DNA of 64,000 bases from Sinotaia quadrata. Its lineage: Eukaryota; Mollusca; Gastropoda; Architaenioglossa; Viviparidae. The notes under the pieces were generated by a model. That model did no database searches. It was not told where the DNA came from and saw nothing but the letters and a program-made list of their open reading frames with translations. The position numbers were made by a program, and so were the translations under genes. Positions 49,393 through 61,395 of the stretch are shown piece by piece. The stretch lies in assembly GCA_028829895.1 (NCBI GenBank), contig CM054179.1, forward strand, positions 68,340,891-68,404,890, in the 5' to 3' direction. Positions within the stretch are counted from its first letter, which is position 1. Each line of letters begins with the position of its first letter.

Positions 49393-50255
49393 CACATGAG
49401 GTGTTCGTTTGACACGGTTTTTGTGTACTATTGGCTTTGTATCTCCCTTGTATTGTTCCTGTATGTGGTGGGGGCTGAACCCCAAGTAATTGTTAGGCTT
49501 AGGAAGAGGCCATCCTCCCCCGATCCCGAGAAGTGTCTAGCCTTAAGTCGGGACGGGGGTTATATCATTATTGAAATATAATAGTTAATTTTCTATCGTA
49601 AAATCTTTTCCCGCAGGAGCGGCGGGTGGGGCTGGTAATTACCATTATTCAAGCCTAACCGAGCTGTATACTTATGTCTGTATTTACTAAGAGTCGAATT
49701 TTGACTCGTCATTTTTCTTTTATTCTTCTGAGAATCATGTTTCCGTGTCTTTGTCTATTATGTATTATTCTTGTAGGATTTTGTTTACTACATATCATTG
49801 ATTTGTGTCTTTTTTCTTTAGGAAGAGTAGAGTTTCTATGTGTTTTATTTACTGACAGACCAGCTAGACATATGTTGATTGTATTTTATATCTATATATG
49901 TTTCTGCATCTCCATGAATAGATCTCTTAGGATGTTTGTTTTCACTGACAGGTCACTTATTTAGGGTTTCTACCGTACCCGACATAAATGTTTGAATGCA
50001 TACACAGTAATAGGCTCAGATTTGTTTCTTTAGGAAATGTTTATGTGCGGTTTGGCCTTTAGTTTTTAATGTTGCATAATACTTATTACGTCCATTTATG
50101 AATGATTGCATAATGACTGACTAGAGTGATGTAAATTAATAATGGAGTTTGAAGACATACCTGCAGCAATCTGTCTATCACACGAATATATCTGTATGCT
50201 TAGCGGTGTGCGTGCGATTGTGTATGGCCGAATTCAATACGTGTGCATTTGCATG
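49393..50255. other. Anonymous spacer
   Basis: A GC-rich patch at 49460-49640 (GGGGGCTGAACCCC, CCCCGATCCCGAGAAG, GGAGCGGCGGGTGGGGC) stands out and could be part of an unrecognised element. Open frames at 49396-49581 and 49674-49964 have no recognised domain. Confidence 0.4.
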
Positions 50256-50257
50256 TA

Positions 50258-50425
50258 CACACACACATACACACACACACACAAACACACATCCGCGCGT
50301 GTACGCACACATAGACGGAGGGACAGTAGGAGAAAGGGTAAGAGAGATACAGAGAGAATCATAGAAATACACAGAGACACACAAAGAGTCGGGGTGGGTT
50401 GGAGAGAGAGAATCAGAGAGGGAGA
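50258..50425. repeat. (CA)n tract followed by purine-rich low complexity
   Basis: CA units at 50258-50290, then AGAGA-rich sequence to about 50425. Confidence 0.85.
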
Positions 50426-50671
50426 TGTTTAAACTTGTCCGTTTGAAAGCAGACATTTTATTTGATATCTTTAGGAATACAAATGATATTTATGAAGACT
50501 TTTCTACCCAATCCTATATTGACCTGTTCATTAACAGAACACACAACAACGTGTCTAACTCGTAGTTTATTCATTGCTGCACAGTACCTTTACTACAATA
50601 ATACGAATCGAAAAGCATATGCAAAAAATTGACATAAGAAACGGATGCCATGGCGAAAGAAACATATTGTG

Positions 50672-50815
50672 GAGTGTTACAACTAAAATCTGTTCTTGTT
50701 AATAATAACGCCTCTGTGTAGTGTTACAACTAAAATCTGTTCTTGTTAATAATAACGCCTCTGTGTAGTGTTACAACTAAAATCTGTTCTTGTTAATAAT
50801 AACGCCTCTGTGTAG
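50672..50815. repeat. 47-bp tandem repeat, 3 copies
   Basis: The unit contains GTAGTGTTACAACTAAAATC and TGTTCTTGTTAATAATAACG; starts at about 50671, 50718 and 50765. Confidence 0.96.
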
Positions 50816-50902
50816 GATAGCGAACACGTACGTGAATGTTTGCTACTTGTATGTACAGGCAAACATAATTTGACTGGACACCTCTAAAGCACGCTAGAAA
50901 CC

Positions 50903-51150
50903 ACAACCATCGCAATCGTATCTACCAACACCCACAGTAACAACCATCGCAATCGTATCTACCAACACCCACAGTAACAACCATCGCAATCGTATCTACC
51001 AACACCCACAGTAACAACCATCGCAATCATATCTACCCACAGTAACAACCATCGCAATCATATCTACCCACAGTAACAACCATCGCAATCATATCTACCC
51101 ACAGTAACAACCATCGCAATCATATCTATCCACACCCACAGTAACACTCA
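50903..51150. repeat. 37-bp tandem repeat passing into a 31-bp derivative
   Basis: Three copies of CAACCATCGCAATCGTATCT plus ACCAACACCCACAGTAA are followed by about four copies lacking CAACAC and carrying CATATC. Confidence 0.94.
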
Positions 51151-51545
51151 TATCAAGCAAATGCAACTCACCACATACGTAACACTCAACAAACACCCAA
51201 GTACCCCCAGTCATGCACTTACCCTCATACATACACTCTCTCTTACATACATAACACACATTTTACTCACACAACATACATTCAGTGTGTGTGTGTGTGT
51301 GTTTATGTACATTCATACAATCTTTCACGTATTCATATATAAATCAAATAAGTGTTGTATTTCCATATCAGACAATCGAGTCAAATTTCGTAATGGGATC
51401 ATTATGTTGTCTAGAGAGTCTCTACTAGTAATTGCTTAAATATTAGTAAAATAAACAAACAAACACATATTATATCAAGGTTAAGTTTGATTCATATGCA
51501 AGTGTTCTTATTTATTGTAAATACTGGCAACATATTAATCGGTGC
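51151..51545. other. Anonymous spacer, CA-rich at left
   Basis: Short GT run at 51286-51301. A 92-codon frame here is not recognised. Confidence 0.45.
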
Positions 51546-51549
51546 AGAT

Positions 51550-51614
51550 TATCTATCTATCTATCTATCTGTCTGTCTGTCTGTCTGTCGGTCTGTCTAT
51601 CTATCTATCTATCT
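51550..51614. repeat. (TATC)n/(TGTC)n microsatellite
   Basis: A short version of the TATC-TGTC-TATC architecture. Confidence 0.95.
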
Positions 51615-51655
51615 GTATTGTATATAACTATTGTACCAAATTACTGTAATCTAAA

Positions 51656-52828
51656 TCAGTGGTTTTCAACCGCCGGTCAGCAGAAATTTCCTGCCAGTCC
51701 GTGAAAAGTTATTGCCGCATTGACATTGTTTCTAGTGAACCCGCTCAAAAGACTATTATGCTGTATGCGAGTATCGGGCTAATAAATGCTGTTGCAGGAA
51801 ACTGTATGTTGAGACTTCAATGTAAGAAAGAAAGTAGTTAAAAAAAATATAAACAGGAAACTTAGCGTTTGTTCACTGATTATATTTTACCAAAAAAGCA
51901 GCCTTTCCTTGCTTTATCTGAACCTCCTGATTTACTGATTATAAACCCCTATGACTGTGGTAGACGTGAGAAGTATCTACCGCAGTGTGTAAGTGTAAGG
52001 AATACACTGCACTCCATTGATGTATGGTGGCACGGAATGCTGACTACATCAAGCAATTTCTGGTACAAAGGAGTTACTGGAAATTGCTACAATTGCTTGA
52101 GGGAGCTAATACAGTGAAGGAGTGCCAGGTTAGGCTCGAGAGAATAAGAGTGAATCAGTGTTCTGCAGTCTGAGGAGGGAATTGACAGTAGTAATGTGAA
52201 AAATAAACTCGTGGCTTTGCTACAAGAAAAGCATGAAAAGAACTATTGAGACAATGCCTAAACCAGGTTATGTGCAAACTATTATCGATTATCTCTAATA
52301 GCTAAATTTCTGTTATCTGATAAGAACTATCCTGTGATTTGATTTCATACTAAATTACTGAATTGATTTTTTAGGCTATACGACTTCTAGATATTAACAT
52401 TATTCGAATGTGGTTTCGTGGAAATATTTATGTCAAGTAATCTTTTTCATTGTATTTTTGCGTGTATATTTGATGGTGGATTTAATAAATTTATTGACCT
52501 TTTACACATATTGATAACCTTATGTTGGAAAAGAAAGTTGGATAGTGCTCGGTAACTATAGATTAAAAGACGGATTTATCTTATCCTTTAGTAAGAGGTT
52601 TTCCATCTACAGAAATATTGTGACAATGTTTGTCTTTAATGTTGTGGAAGAGAGAGTAAACATTTACACACCAGCATATCCGCCAAGTGAGAGAGAAGAG
52701 TGGTGTCTTATGGAGAATTATTAAAAACACAAATTAAGATTCTCATCACTTGTAATTAGTTATGGACGATTAATTATTAAATAATAATAACAATCGTAAC
52801 CACTCACTATGTGGTGTTAGCATCATAA
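51656..52828 (+). mobile_element. Interspersed element family, copy F (left end replaced)
   Basis: From about 51730 it matches copies A-E in plus orientation: TTTCTAGTGAACCCGCTCAA, GCGAGTATCGGGCTAATAAA, CAGCATATCCGCCAAGTGAG, ending near GTGGTGTTAGCATCATA. The first 70 bp do not match; they start CAGTGGTTTTCAACCGCCGG, which resembles a hAT-type terminus. The copy is either truncated by, or chimeric with, another element. Non-coding. Confidence 0.72.
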
Positions 52829-53112
52829 ACTACAAAACAAAATATTCATAGCAAGTATTAAGGTCGTTATCTACAGAAACCTAAACTAAAAATTTAGAAC
52901 TGCTATTACGCTAAGATTATTCCTTAAAATATGAAAAGAGTTCTTGTCAATTGTATGCACACTCGGGACCATTTGGACTTCAAGCAGGGTGTGAAGTTAT
53001 GGAAAATCTGTTTCCATCAATGCATTAAAATACAAGCCACTAATCGCATTCTCACAGCTACATAAATACATGCATATATGTATGCACACCTACACAGATA
53101 TACATAAGCGTA
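52829..53112. other. Anonymous spacer
   Basis: Nothing recognisable. Confidence 0.5.
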
Positions 53113-53113
53113 G

Positions 53114-53167
<54 letters not shown>
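53113..53167. repeat. (CA)n microsatellite
   Basis: About 27 CA units. The 116-codon minus frame that crosses it is an artefact. Confidence 0.97.
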
Positions 53168-53171
<4 letters not shown>

Positions 53172-53518
53172 CACAACTAAATACTGATACATGCACCCAT
53201 GCAAACATACAAACATTTGCATTTATATTTATGCAGAAACAGAAGTCATATAATAAAAAATAATACATAGAATTGGATATTATGTACATTGGTTTCCCGC
53301 TTCTCAGTGGCACTGTAAAATGAAACAATACTGACGGAGAACAAATAGGACAATAGCTAACCCGCAACCTCCGACTTGTGGATGATCACATGAGTAGGTG
53401 ATCAGTTAGTTATCTATCAACAGAAGATTATTACCTCTTTTTCCAAGTTTGAGGAGTATTTTTAACGTCTGTCCATTCGATGTTACGGTACGGCATTACA
53501 ACGAAACAAGGACACCTT
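53168..53518. other. Anonymous spacer
   Basis: Nothing recognisable. Confidence 0.5.
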
Positions 53519-53722
53519 TGACAACCAACGTTTTCTATCCCCATAACCAACGTTTTCTATCCCCATAACCAACATTTTCTATCCCCATAACCAACATTTT
53601 CTGTCCTTACAACCAACATTTTCTGTCCCTACAACCAACATTTTCTGTCCTTACAACCAACATTCTCTGTCCCCACACGAATATTTTCTGTCCCTACAAC
53701 ACATTTTCTGTCCCCACAACAC
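53519..53722. repeat. About 21-22-bp tandem repeat, about 9 copies
   Basis: The unit is ACCAACATTTTCTGTCCCTA plus CA, with ACGTTTTCTATCC variants at the left. Confidence 0.93.
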
Positions 53723-54290
53723 CAGAAACACAAAGAATTGATTGTTGAGGATTAATAGAAATATTCAATGCGACTGATAATTTTTCTAAGAATTTGTATA
53801 AGCATTTTTCTTGAGATGACTGCCTCAGCCCAAACTATAATTAGAGGGCTCGTAGTCCTTATAATGTAATCACTAGCTTGTCCTTAATTTCATGATTTCA
53901 TGGTCACATCCCGGGTGAAATGCCCTTTAGAGGTATGTTCAAGACCAAGTGTAATTCGCGATTACAGAAATGGCGTTAAGTTCGACTGCCAGAAATTCTT
54001 TAGAATACTGAAGAGAACTAATTAATAAAATTCATTTATTATTTGGGAAAATATGTGCATCAATGTAATAATAATTTGAAATGTAATACAAAAAAAAACA
54101 TTTGTGCAGATTCAAATTGTATATTGTGCATAACGCGCGTGACTGTATTTATTTGACTATGTATGTGTGTCTGTCTGCATGTGCTCATGACTGATATGTT
54201 TGCTTGCGTGTGTGTTTGTGTACTGTGTTTAAGTATATATATCATTGTATGTGTACCGTAGGTATCAGTATGTTTTTATGTCTATAATTG
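53723..54290. other. Anonymous spacer, GT-rich at right
   Basis: TATGTGTGTCTGTC-type low-complexity sequence at 54140-54290. No gene was seen. Confidence 0.5.
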
Positions 54291-54293
54291 TGT

Positions 54294-54420
54294 CCGTATC
54301 TGTCTTTTTTTATGCGTGCTTGTGTCTTGTATGTATATTGTGTAGGTATTAAAGTATCTGTCTTTTTTTATGCGTGCTTGTGTCTTGCATGTATATTGTG
54401 TAGGTATTAAAGTATCTGTG
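54294..54420. repeat. 58-bp duplication, 2 copies
   Basis: GTATCTGTCTTTTTTTATGC and the following GTGCTTGTGTCTTG occur at 54296 and 54354. Confidence 0.93.
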
Positions 54421-54430
54421 CGCGCGCGGG

Positions 54431-54752
54431 CGCATCATTATGCGCGTCACGTATATATCTACGTGTGCGTTGGTATCAATGTCAGCATCATTATGCGCGT
54501 CACGTATATATCTACGTGTACGTTGGTATCAATATCAGCATCATTTTGCGCGTCACGTATATGTCTATGTGTGCGTTGGTATATTTGTCAGCATCATTAT
54601 GCGCGTCACGTATATGTCTATGTGTGCGTTGGTATCAATGTCAGCATCATTATGCGCGTCACGTATATGTCTATGTGTGCGTTGGTATCAATGTCAGCAT
54701 CATTATGCGCGTCACGTATATGTCTATATGTGCGTTGGTATCAATGTCAGTA
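54431..54752. repeat. 53-bp tandem repeat, 6 copies
   Basis: The unit contains GCATCATTATGCGCGTCACG and TATATGTCTATGTGTGCGTT. Since 53 is not a multiple of three, a frame passes through all phases in successive units, and stop-free sequence in all three phases gives three overlapping frames of 103-133 codons. CpGs are unusually dense for this window. Confidence 0.96.
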
Positions 54753-54819
54753 TCTTTGCATTGCTTGTTAGATTAACCTCTCCTTTGGCCATTTTAAAGT
54801 TAAAGGTCTCTAAAGACGA

Positions 54820-55162
54820 TGCGTTGACATTCCCTTAATATATATATTTATAGTACCAAAAACTGTTGTCATTCCCTTAATAAATATATATTTACGTATA
54901 TAGTACCAAAAACTGTTGTCATTCCCTTAATATATATATATTTACGTATATAGTACCAAAAACTGTTGTCATTCCCTTAATAAATATATATTTACGTATA
55001 TAGTACCAAAAACTGTTGTCATTCCCTTAATAAATATATATTTACGTATATAGTACCAAAAACTGTTGTCATTCCCTTAATATATATATATTTACGTATA
55101 TAGTACCAAAAACTGTTGTCGTTCCCTTAATATATATTTACGTATATAGTACCAAAAACGGT
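54820..55162. repeat. 50-bp tandem repeat, about 6 copies
   Basis: The unit contains GTCATTCCCTTAATAAATAT and TTACGTATATAGTACCAAAA, with a (TA) core of variable length. Starts at 54871, 54921, 54971 and so on. Confidence 0.96.
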
Positions 55163-55508
55163 GGTGGCATTTTTTTGTTTTCGTCCTTTACGAAACAAAA
55201 TGACATACAACCGTTGCGTCAACCACGTTCATGTCCGTATTTAACATCTTCAAACTGAAAACCAGCAGGTCATGAGAGATTTCTACGAAAATAAATAGCA
55301 AGTGACGTCACTAATTTTATGTTTTCAAAGTTGGAATTTCTTCTCACGCATGTTTGTCTGTCATTTCACGAAATATTAGTGTGAATGGAACCCGACTTTT
55401 CTCTTCTTACCTTCTTTTATATGACTAAATATAATTTTTTTTTATTCCTCCATCTGTAACTAGCGCTTGCTCTCTTGTCCTTTTGTTAATTAAATCCGTA
55501 TTATTTCC
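55163..55508. other. Anonymous spacer
   Basis: Nothing recognisable. Confidence 0.5.
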
Positions 55509-55509
55509 T

Positions 55510-56087
55510 GTCGTCTTTTTAATTTTTTTCTCAGAGTAATTTTCTTCTCTCTTTTTCTTTCCTTTCTTTTTTCCAACCCTTTCTTTTTTCTTTCCTTCTT
55601 CGTTAACCGCACTCTCTTTCTCCTTGACACCCCTCCTCCCTCTTTCTCTTTCCTTTTCTTTGTTACACTTTCTTTCTTTTCTTCGCCTCTCTCTATTTTC
55701 TTTCCTTCTTTGTGATTCCTCCCTCTCCTTCCTTTTCTTTGTCTATCCACTCTCTCTTTTTCTTTCTTTTTCTTTGTCACCCCCTCTCATTTCTTTCATT
55801 TTCTTTGCAACACTTTCTTTCCTTAGCTACTCTTTCTCTCTCTTTTCTTTCCTTCTTTGTCACCCCTTCTCTCCTTTTTCTTTTCTTTACAACCCTTTCT
55901 CCCTTCACTTTCTTCCCCTATTTTGTCACCCCCTTCTCACTTTCTCTTTCCTTTTCTTTGCAACCGCTTCTAACCCTCTGTGCTTTTTTTGTTTGCCTCT
56001 CATCAGGTTTTCTCTCCTCCATTTTAAATCTAGCTTGCACTTTCTCTTTCATTCTGTCTTATTTTTGCCACTCTCTCTCTCTCTCTC

Positions 56088-56144
<57 letters not shown>

Positions 56145-56155
56145 ATTCGTTTATC
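55510..56155. repeat. Polypyrimidine tract with (CT)n core
   Basis: More than 600 bp in which the plus strand is nearly all T and C (TTTCTTTCC, CTCTCTC). A loose CTTTGTCACCCC period recurs every 60-80 bp, and a clean (CT)n lies at about 56072-56142. The 96-188-codon frames are composition artefacts. Confidence 0.92.
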
Positions 56156-56848
56156 TTCACCTTTGTCTGTCCAAATATATTTCCTTTTAAAAACAAGACG
56201 TGCATTGGATAGGATGTACCATTCGTCGTTATTTTGTATACTTTTCTAAATTATTTAGAGTGAATAAAGTGTATTAGTTATATTGCTTTCATACCCATCA
56301 AAACACATATATGCATTTAAATTGAAAATGATACATACAGATGTTTCATTTGAACCAATAAACAGCATAGATATGTATATGCTGCTAAATGATTAATTAC
56401 TTATGCTATTGTCAGGTTAAAAAAATAATTTAATGTTCACTTTAAAATTTGGCAGCACACTTTCTATATGGGCAAACAATTATGTCTTTGTTTTTTTCCC
56501 TTCTACCGTACAGTTATCCATCAATTCGCCTAACATTAACCTATTCAATTTGCTCTCAGGTCGTGGGGAAATTTTTCCCGACAACGCAAGAAATATTAAA
56601 TTTAAACACAATTTCGCAGACACTGATGGCACAGTAGCAGATATCAAGGGATCACACGCATATGTGAATAGAATTTCTGGGTACACACTTACGTAAGATC
56701 TGATTTGGTCGTGACGTCACAAAAACTAGAATTTGAGAAACAAAATATTATATTAGTTTTTTTCTTATTATGGTATTGATACTTAAATCAATTCATGATT
56801 AATGATGAAAATAATATGAAAATAAAAAATAATAACAGAATCATTATT
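56156..56848. other. Anonymous spacer
   Basis: Unique AT-rich DNA. An 87-codon plus frame at 56433-56696 is unassigned. Confidence 0.45.
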
Positions 56849-56849
56849 G

Positions 56850-57245
56850 AGGATGTAGATACTGGCTATGGTAGTGATGATAATGAGATTAACGAGGATG
56901 TAGATACTGACTATGGTAGAGATGATAATGAGATTAATGAGGATGTAGATACTGACTATGGTAGAGATGATAATGAGATTAACGAGGATGTAGATACTGG
57001 CTATGGTAGAGATGATAATGAGTATAATGAGGCTGTAGATACTGGCTATGGTAGTGATGATAATGAGTATAATGAGGATGTAGATACTGGCTATGGTAGT
57101 GATGATAATGAGTATACTGAGGCTGTAGGTACTGGCTATGGTAGTGATGATAATGAGTATACTGAGGCTGTAGATACTGGCTATGGTAGTGATGATAATG
57201 AGTATACTGAGGCTGTAGATACTGGCAGTGGTAGTGATGATAGTG
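56850..57245. repeat. 45-bp tandem repeat, about 9 copies, open on both strands
   Basis: The unit contains GATGTAGATACTGGCTATGG and TAGTGATGATAATGAG. On the plus strand it sits in an ATG-to-stop frame of 163 codons (56795-57286) that would encode nine acidic 15-residue repeats of the type EDVDTGYGSDDNEYN. Copy differences fall mostly at positions that change the residue (Gly/Asp, Ser/Arg, Asp/Ala), which argues against selection on a protein. A minus frame of 155 codons is also open. Confidence 0.9.
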
Positions 57246-57784
57246 GGCATAATATTGATGAACGTAATAATAATAGTATAAATTAAAAAAATATTTTAGC
57301 AATAAAGTATCGAAAGAAGACGACTACGCCCACACCAATCGCACATTCCACTATTGTAATTAAACACTTACCGTAACATGTATAAATAACCAGCTCTGTA
57401 AGGAAATACATTACAAACAACTAATACACAAGAACGAAATGATAAGAAACAAATCAATCATTTAATGACAATTGATAAACACAAAGTAAACCCTAGCCGA
57501 GAACGAAGACGTGTTTTTCGAAGTGAAAGTGAGATCAATTTCTATTTAATACTATTGCTTGCTTCTCTGAGCTGTGTGGGGGGTGACAGTCCAGAGACGT
57601 TTAGTCTACCGCCCTTTGCAACTGTAGCAATTTACATCCATCAAATTGGCCCACGCTCTCAACTTCGTGAGCCTAAATGGCAGGGTGGCTGTAGGGATAC
57701 ATTGGACATGTGTGTCGGGTGATAAAAGAGAGCGATTGATTAGTCACAGATCAAGTGCAAACCAGTATTTTACCGGCTGTTTAC
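57246..57784. other. Anonymous spacer
   Basis: An 85-codon plus frame at 57465-57722 is not repetitive and has a short hydrophobic stretch, but it matches no family I know. Confidence 0.4.
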
Positions 57785-57814
57785 GACCGCAATGAAAATA
57801 TTCGTACGTATAAA

Positions 57815-57930
57815 ATTCTGTATTTTCACGAACAAACTTGTAATAAGATCCGTGACTAAACCTAGGTACCTCTGTTTACACGAACAGACTTGTAATAAGT
57901 ACCGTGATTAAACCCAGGTACCGCAATTTG
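57815..57930. repeat. About 56-bp duplication, 2 copies
   Basis: ACACGAACANACTTGTAATAAG then CCGTGANTAAACCNAGGTACC is repeated. Confidence 0.88.
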
Positions 57931-58460
57931 TGCCAAAAGAAATAATATTCAACTCTAATAAATGTTGCTATAGTTTGAAATTGTTTAAAGTGTTTGATTT
58001 TCATAACCGCAACACTTAAATTTAATATAGTGTATGGCATTTAATTCACTTAGATGCTTAAATAAAATCCCTCAATATAAATAGTAATACAACAGACAGA
58101 TTACATGCATAATACTAAAAGGGAGACACAACCGATGGCATATAATAATACTTAAAGTGGGAACAATTGGAGAAAATTTGAATCACGTAGCCCAGAATTT
58201 TTTTACATGGTTTCTGTAATGTAGCAAATATTAGCACACGAGCCCGCCATTATACAGCCACATCATATATACAATAAGTGACGAAATAATCCATGCCCAT
58301 CTATCATGTATACATTTTAACCGCCATTATACAGCTACAGCACTGACTGGCAAAAATAATCCATCATTTATTAATTTCAATTGACAGAGGGAGTCACAAC
58401 AAGGGTGCATTAATCAAGTACAGCAATTCAAGGGTCAGAGGTTAACGAATCTCATGTAAT
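57931..58460. other. Anonymous spacer with one duplication
   Basis: CCGCCATTATACAGC then TAATCCATC-type sequence occurs twice at about 58243-58365, imperfectly. No gene was seen. Confidence 0.5.
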
Positions 58461-58671
58461 AACAGAGATATATTTTAAGGGAATGAAATAACATAGCAGT
58501 ATATCATACACAGCATTGCAAATGACAGGTGAACACACGGAAATGTATATCAAGCTTAAGGGACAAGAATGGTCACATACAACAGAAAAATGATTGAAAT
58601 TTGAAATTTGACCAAATGAAGAATATCTAAAAGCGTAACAGGAGGAGGAGAGATATAACGGTTTGGAAACA

Positions 58672-58672
58672 A

Positions 58673-58723
<51 letters not shown>

Positions 58724-58812
58724 ATGTCATTACATTTAGCATAATACACAATGACAACGATATATATATTTAATATGTTATTACATATAGCATAATACAC
58801 ACTGACAAACGC
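58672..58812. repeat. (TA)n microsatellite plus 60-bp duplication
   Basis: About 22 TA units, then ATTACATTTAGCATAATACA and GACAACGATATATATATTTA repeated once with changes. Confidence 0.93.
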
Positions 58813-58911
58813 CACATCAGCACCGGCACGTTTACCAGTAAGACGACATTTCAAGTCATTTACTGTAAAAAGCAGTTGAAAGCAACTTTGTCAGTAAAGA
58901 AATTGGAAAAG

Positions 58912-58912
<1 letters not shown>

Positions 58913-58943
<31 letters not shown>

Positions 58944-59097
58944 TGGGGAATGACGAAAAATCATTGCATCAAAACCTTTCGTGAATTGGATCAATCTCCA
59001 CTCACATCGAAATACTACGCGTTCTAGAACTGGAGACAAAATAATATGCAATGTGTAAAATAGATTCACTTGCGTACACACACACACACACACACAC
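58913..59097. repeat. Facing (GT)n and (CA)n tracts
   Basis: GT at 58913-58941 and CA at 59074-59097 are inverted relative to each other, separated by about 130 bp of unique sequence. Confidence 0.9.
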
Positions 59098-60184
59098 GTG
59101 CATACTTACAAACTTTGCAGGTTAGCACTGAAATGCCAGCGAACGTTGGTGACTGGACGTTGAGAAGAATCAACCAATCAACATGCAAAGGACACGACTA
59201 TCCGCTTATGTTTGCACACACGTACATGAGCGCGCGCATGCACAAATACAGATAAACATTCGCTTATGTTTGCACTACACATAAACGAACGCATAAACAA
59301 ACGCACTTGAGGAGCCATGTATATGTATCACAAACTTGTACGCACTCACACACGTCCATTTATGCACAAGTGTACGTTTTTAAGCATGCACACACACACA
59401 CACAATCACATATACACTCATGCGGGAACATACATACAGTGACGCATACCGATTCTAAATGAAGTTAAAAAGTAGTTCAAGGACACGTCAAATATTATTC
59501 TATATTGCTTAATAAAAATAAACAGTCTCCATAAAATGTGTTTTATTATGAAGAAAACAATTATATAGATAGAAGCTAGACGTATTTCTTTGTCGGGAGT
59601 GTCTATGCAACTTATTTTGAACGTTCGTATTATTGTGGCATACTGATTAAAAGCGTAATTTGCTTCAATGCTTTTGATTGGTCAAATGTAAATTATTTTA
59701 GCACTGCAATCGAATTGGAAATACCGCTTCAGGCGATTGATTATTATGACCCAGTTCAGAGAAACGAGGACATCGATTGCGACAAGCAGAAAAAATAGTT
59801 CAAGGACATATTTATAGTTTGTTTTTTTTTCCTTTTCTTTAACTTTCTGAAGTTTATGTAAGTTGCTGCTCATTTTCTGACTTTTTTCGCAACAGAGAAA
59901 TGTACACTGTATTTTGAATTAATTTACAATAACTTTCAACATAGCATTATTATTGCAAATAGTTCGGTTAACCATCTATTTCTTAACTTTATGGTATTCG
60001 TCATAGCGGATACAAAGATTAAAAAAGATTTAAATCTATCTAATCTATCTATACCCATCTATTATTACTAAATGAAAATAAAAATATCTTTAACTTTTAG
60101 AATTGTTTAATAATGATTGAAATTCTAATCTGCATCTAATTTCTAGCTGACTATTGTAATATATTTTACCTACCCATGTCTTAC
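59098..60184. other. Anonymous spacer
   Basis: CA-rich at the left (59210-59410), AT-rich to the right. No gene was seen. Confidence 0.5.
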
Positions 60185-60185
60185 T

Positions 60186-60515
60186 TAGATAGAACTATAC
60201 ATCAAGAACTATGTCTTAAGATAAAATTATACAACAAGAACTACGTCTTAAGATAGAACTATATAACAAGAACTACATCTTAAGATAGAACTATACAACA
60301 AGAACTACATCTTAAGATAGAACTATACAAAAAGAACTATGTCTTAAGATAGAACTAAACAAGAACTATATCTTAAGATAGAACTATACAAGAACTATGT
60401 CTTAAGATAGAACTATGCAATAACTATGTCTTAAGATAGAACTATGCAATAACTATGTCTTAAGATAGAACTATACAACAAGAACTACGTCTTAAAATAA
60501 AACTATACAACAAAG
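60186..60515. repeat. 32-bp tandem repeat, about 10 copies
   Basis: The unit contains GTCTTAAGATAGAACTATAC and AACAAGAACTAC, with shortened copies (ATGCAATAACTAT) in the middle. Confidence 0.94.
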
Positions 60516-60672
60516 AACACTTATGATAAATGCTGGTATCACTTTAGAGCCAAGCAAAGAAACACTGAAGCAGATTTTGAATCTATTAAAATAAAGCTTA
60601 TAATGCTTTAATAATGCTTAAAATAACATAATAGCTGCCGTCATAATACAGTCGTAGTTCCTTAATTAATTG

Positions 60673-60676
<4 letters not shown>

Positions 60677-60711
<35 letters not shown>
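60677..60711. repeat. (TA)n microsatellite
   Basis: About 17 TA units. Confidence 0.97.
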
Positions 60712-60715
<4 letters not shown>

Positions 60716-61394
60716 CTAGTATTGTTTATTTTGTCTACATATTTCCTTTCTAATTACATGGAACCGTTGGGATGACTACAGTTGTCAACGGAACGACTTA
60801 GTACTTGTCCTTGCCGGACAACTCCATTTAATCGTGTTTGCTTGACTAGGAATCCGTCTGGTCAGGACGGAAAGTTTTTTTGGGCGTCTTAAGTTTATGG
60901 AGTCTGTCTGTGTCTTCGCTTTGAGAAAATCATTGGGAGTAGCATAGAGAGAAACGAAAACGCAAAGGTTAATACGTCAAAACCGAGTGAACAGATTGAT
61001 ACTATGTCATCGATAGCTTTTAAGACACTTCGTCCAGCAGGGTGCCAGAGAAGTGGGTGCGAGATAGAAAACATGTCGCACTTGGATCAAAAGAAAGGAA
61101 ATTGAACAACTCATGATTCCAGATTTCCTGGTCTTCACTCAGGTAACAAATTCAGACAGCAGTGCAAGGTCAGGGAATATTCCTTGCCTGCCGGCGGTAC
61201 GGTTCATACGATTTGCCTCCCTTCCCGAATGCGGCCAGGTCGAAGGACTTGGGCGCCATGATTAGTCTAATTGTAATGAACTATCTTCTTGTTGTGAGTT
61301 GTCAACGCATGGACTAAGTGTGGCGTTCGCGCGTTGCACGTTTATCGTACTTTCTTTGTAATTGAAAGGAGGCAGGTTATACAGGTTATCACAA
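60712..61394. other. Unique, less AT-rich spacer downstream of the GPCR exon
   Basis: Base composition is closer to 45-50% GC at 60760-61330, and no repeat is seen. It could be 3' untranslated or an unrecognised gene part, but no extended open frame supports an exon. Confidence 0.35.
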
Positions 61395-61395
61395 C

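Noticed and set aside
55624..56212. 188- and 166-codon Leu/Phe/Ser-rich frames
   Set aside because: Stop-poor polypyrimidine tract; no membrane-protein pattern beyond composition.
57465..57722. 85-codon plus-strand frame with a hydrophobic stretch
   Set aside because: The hydrophobic part is internal, no family match, no surrounding gene structure.
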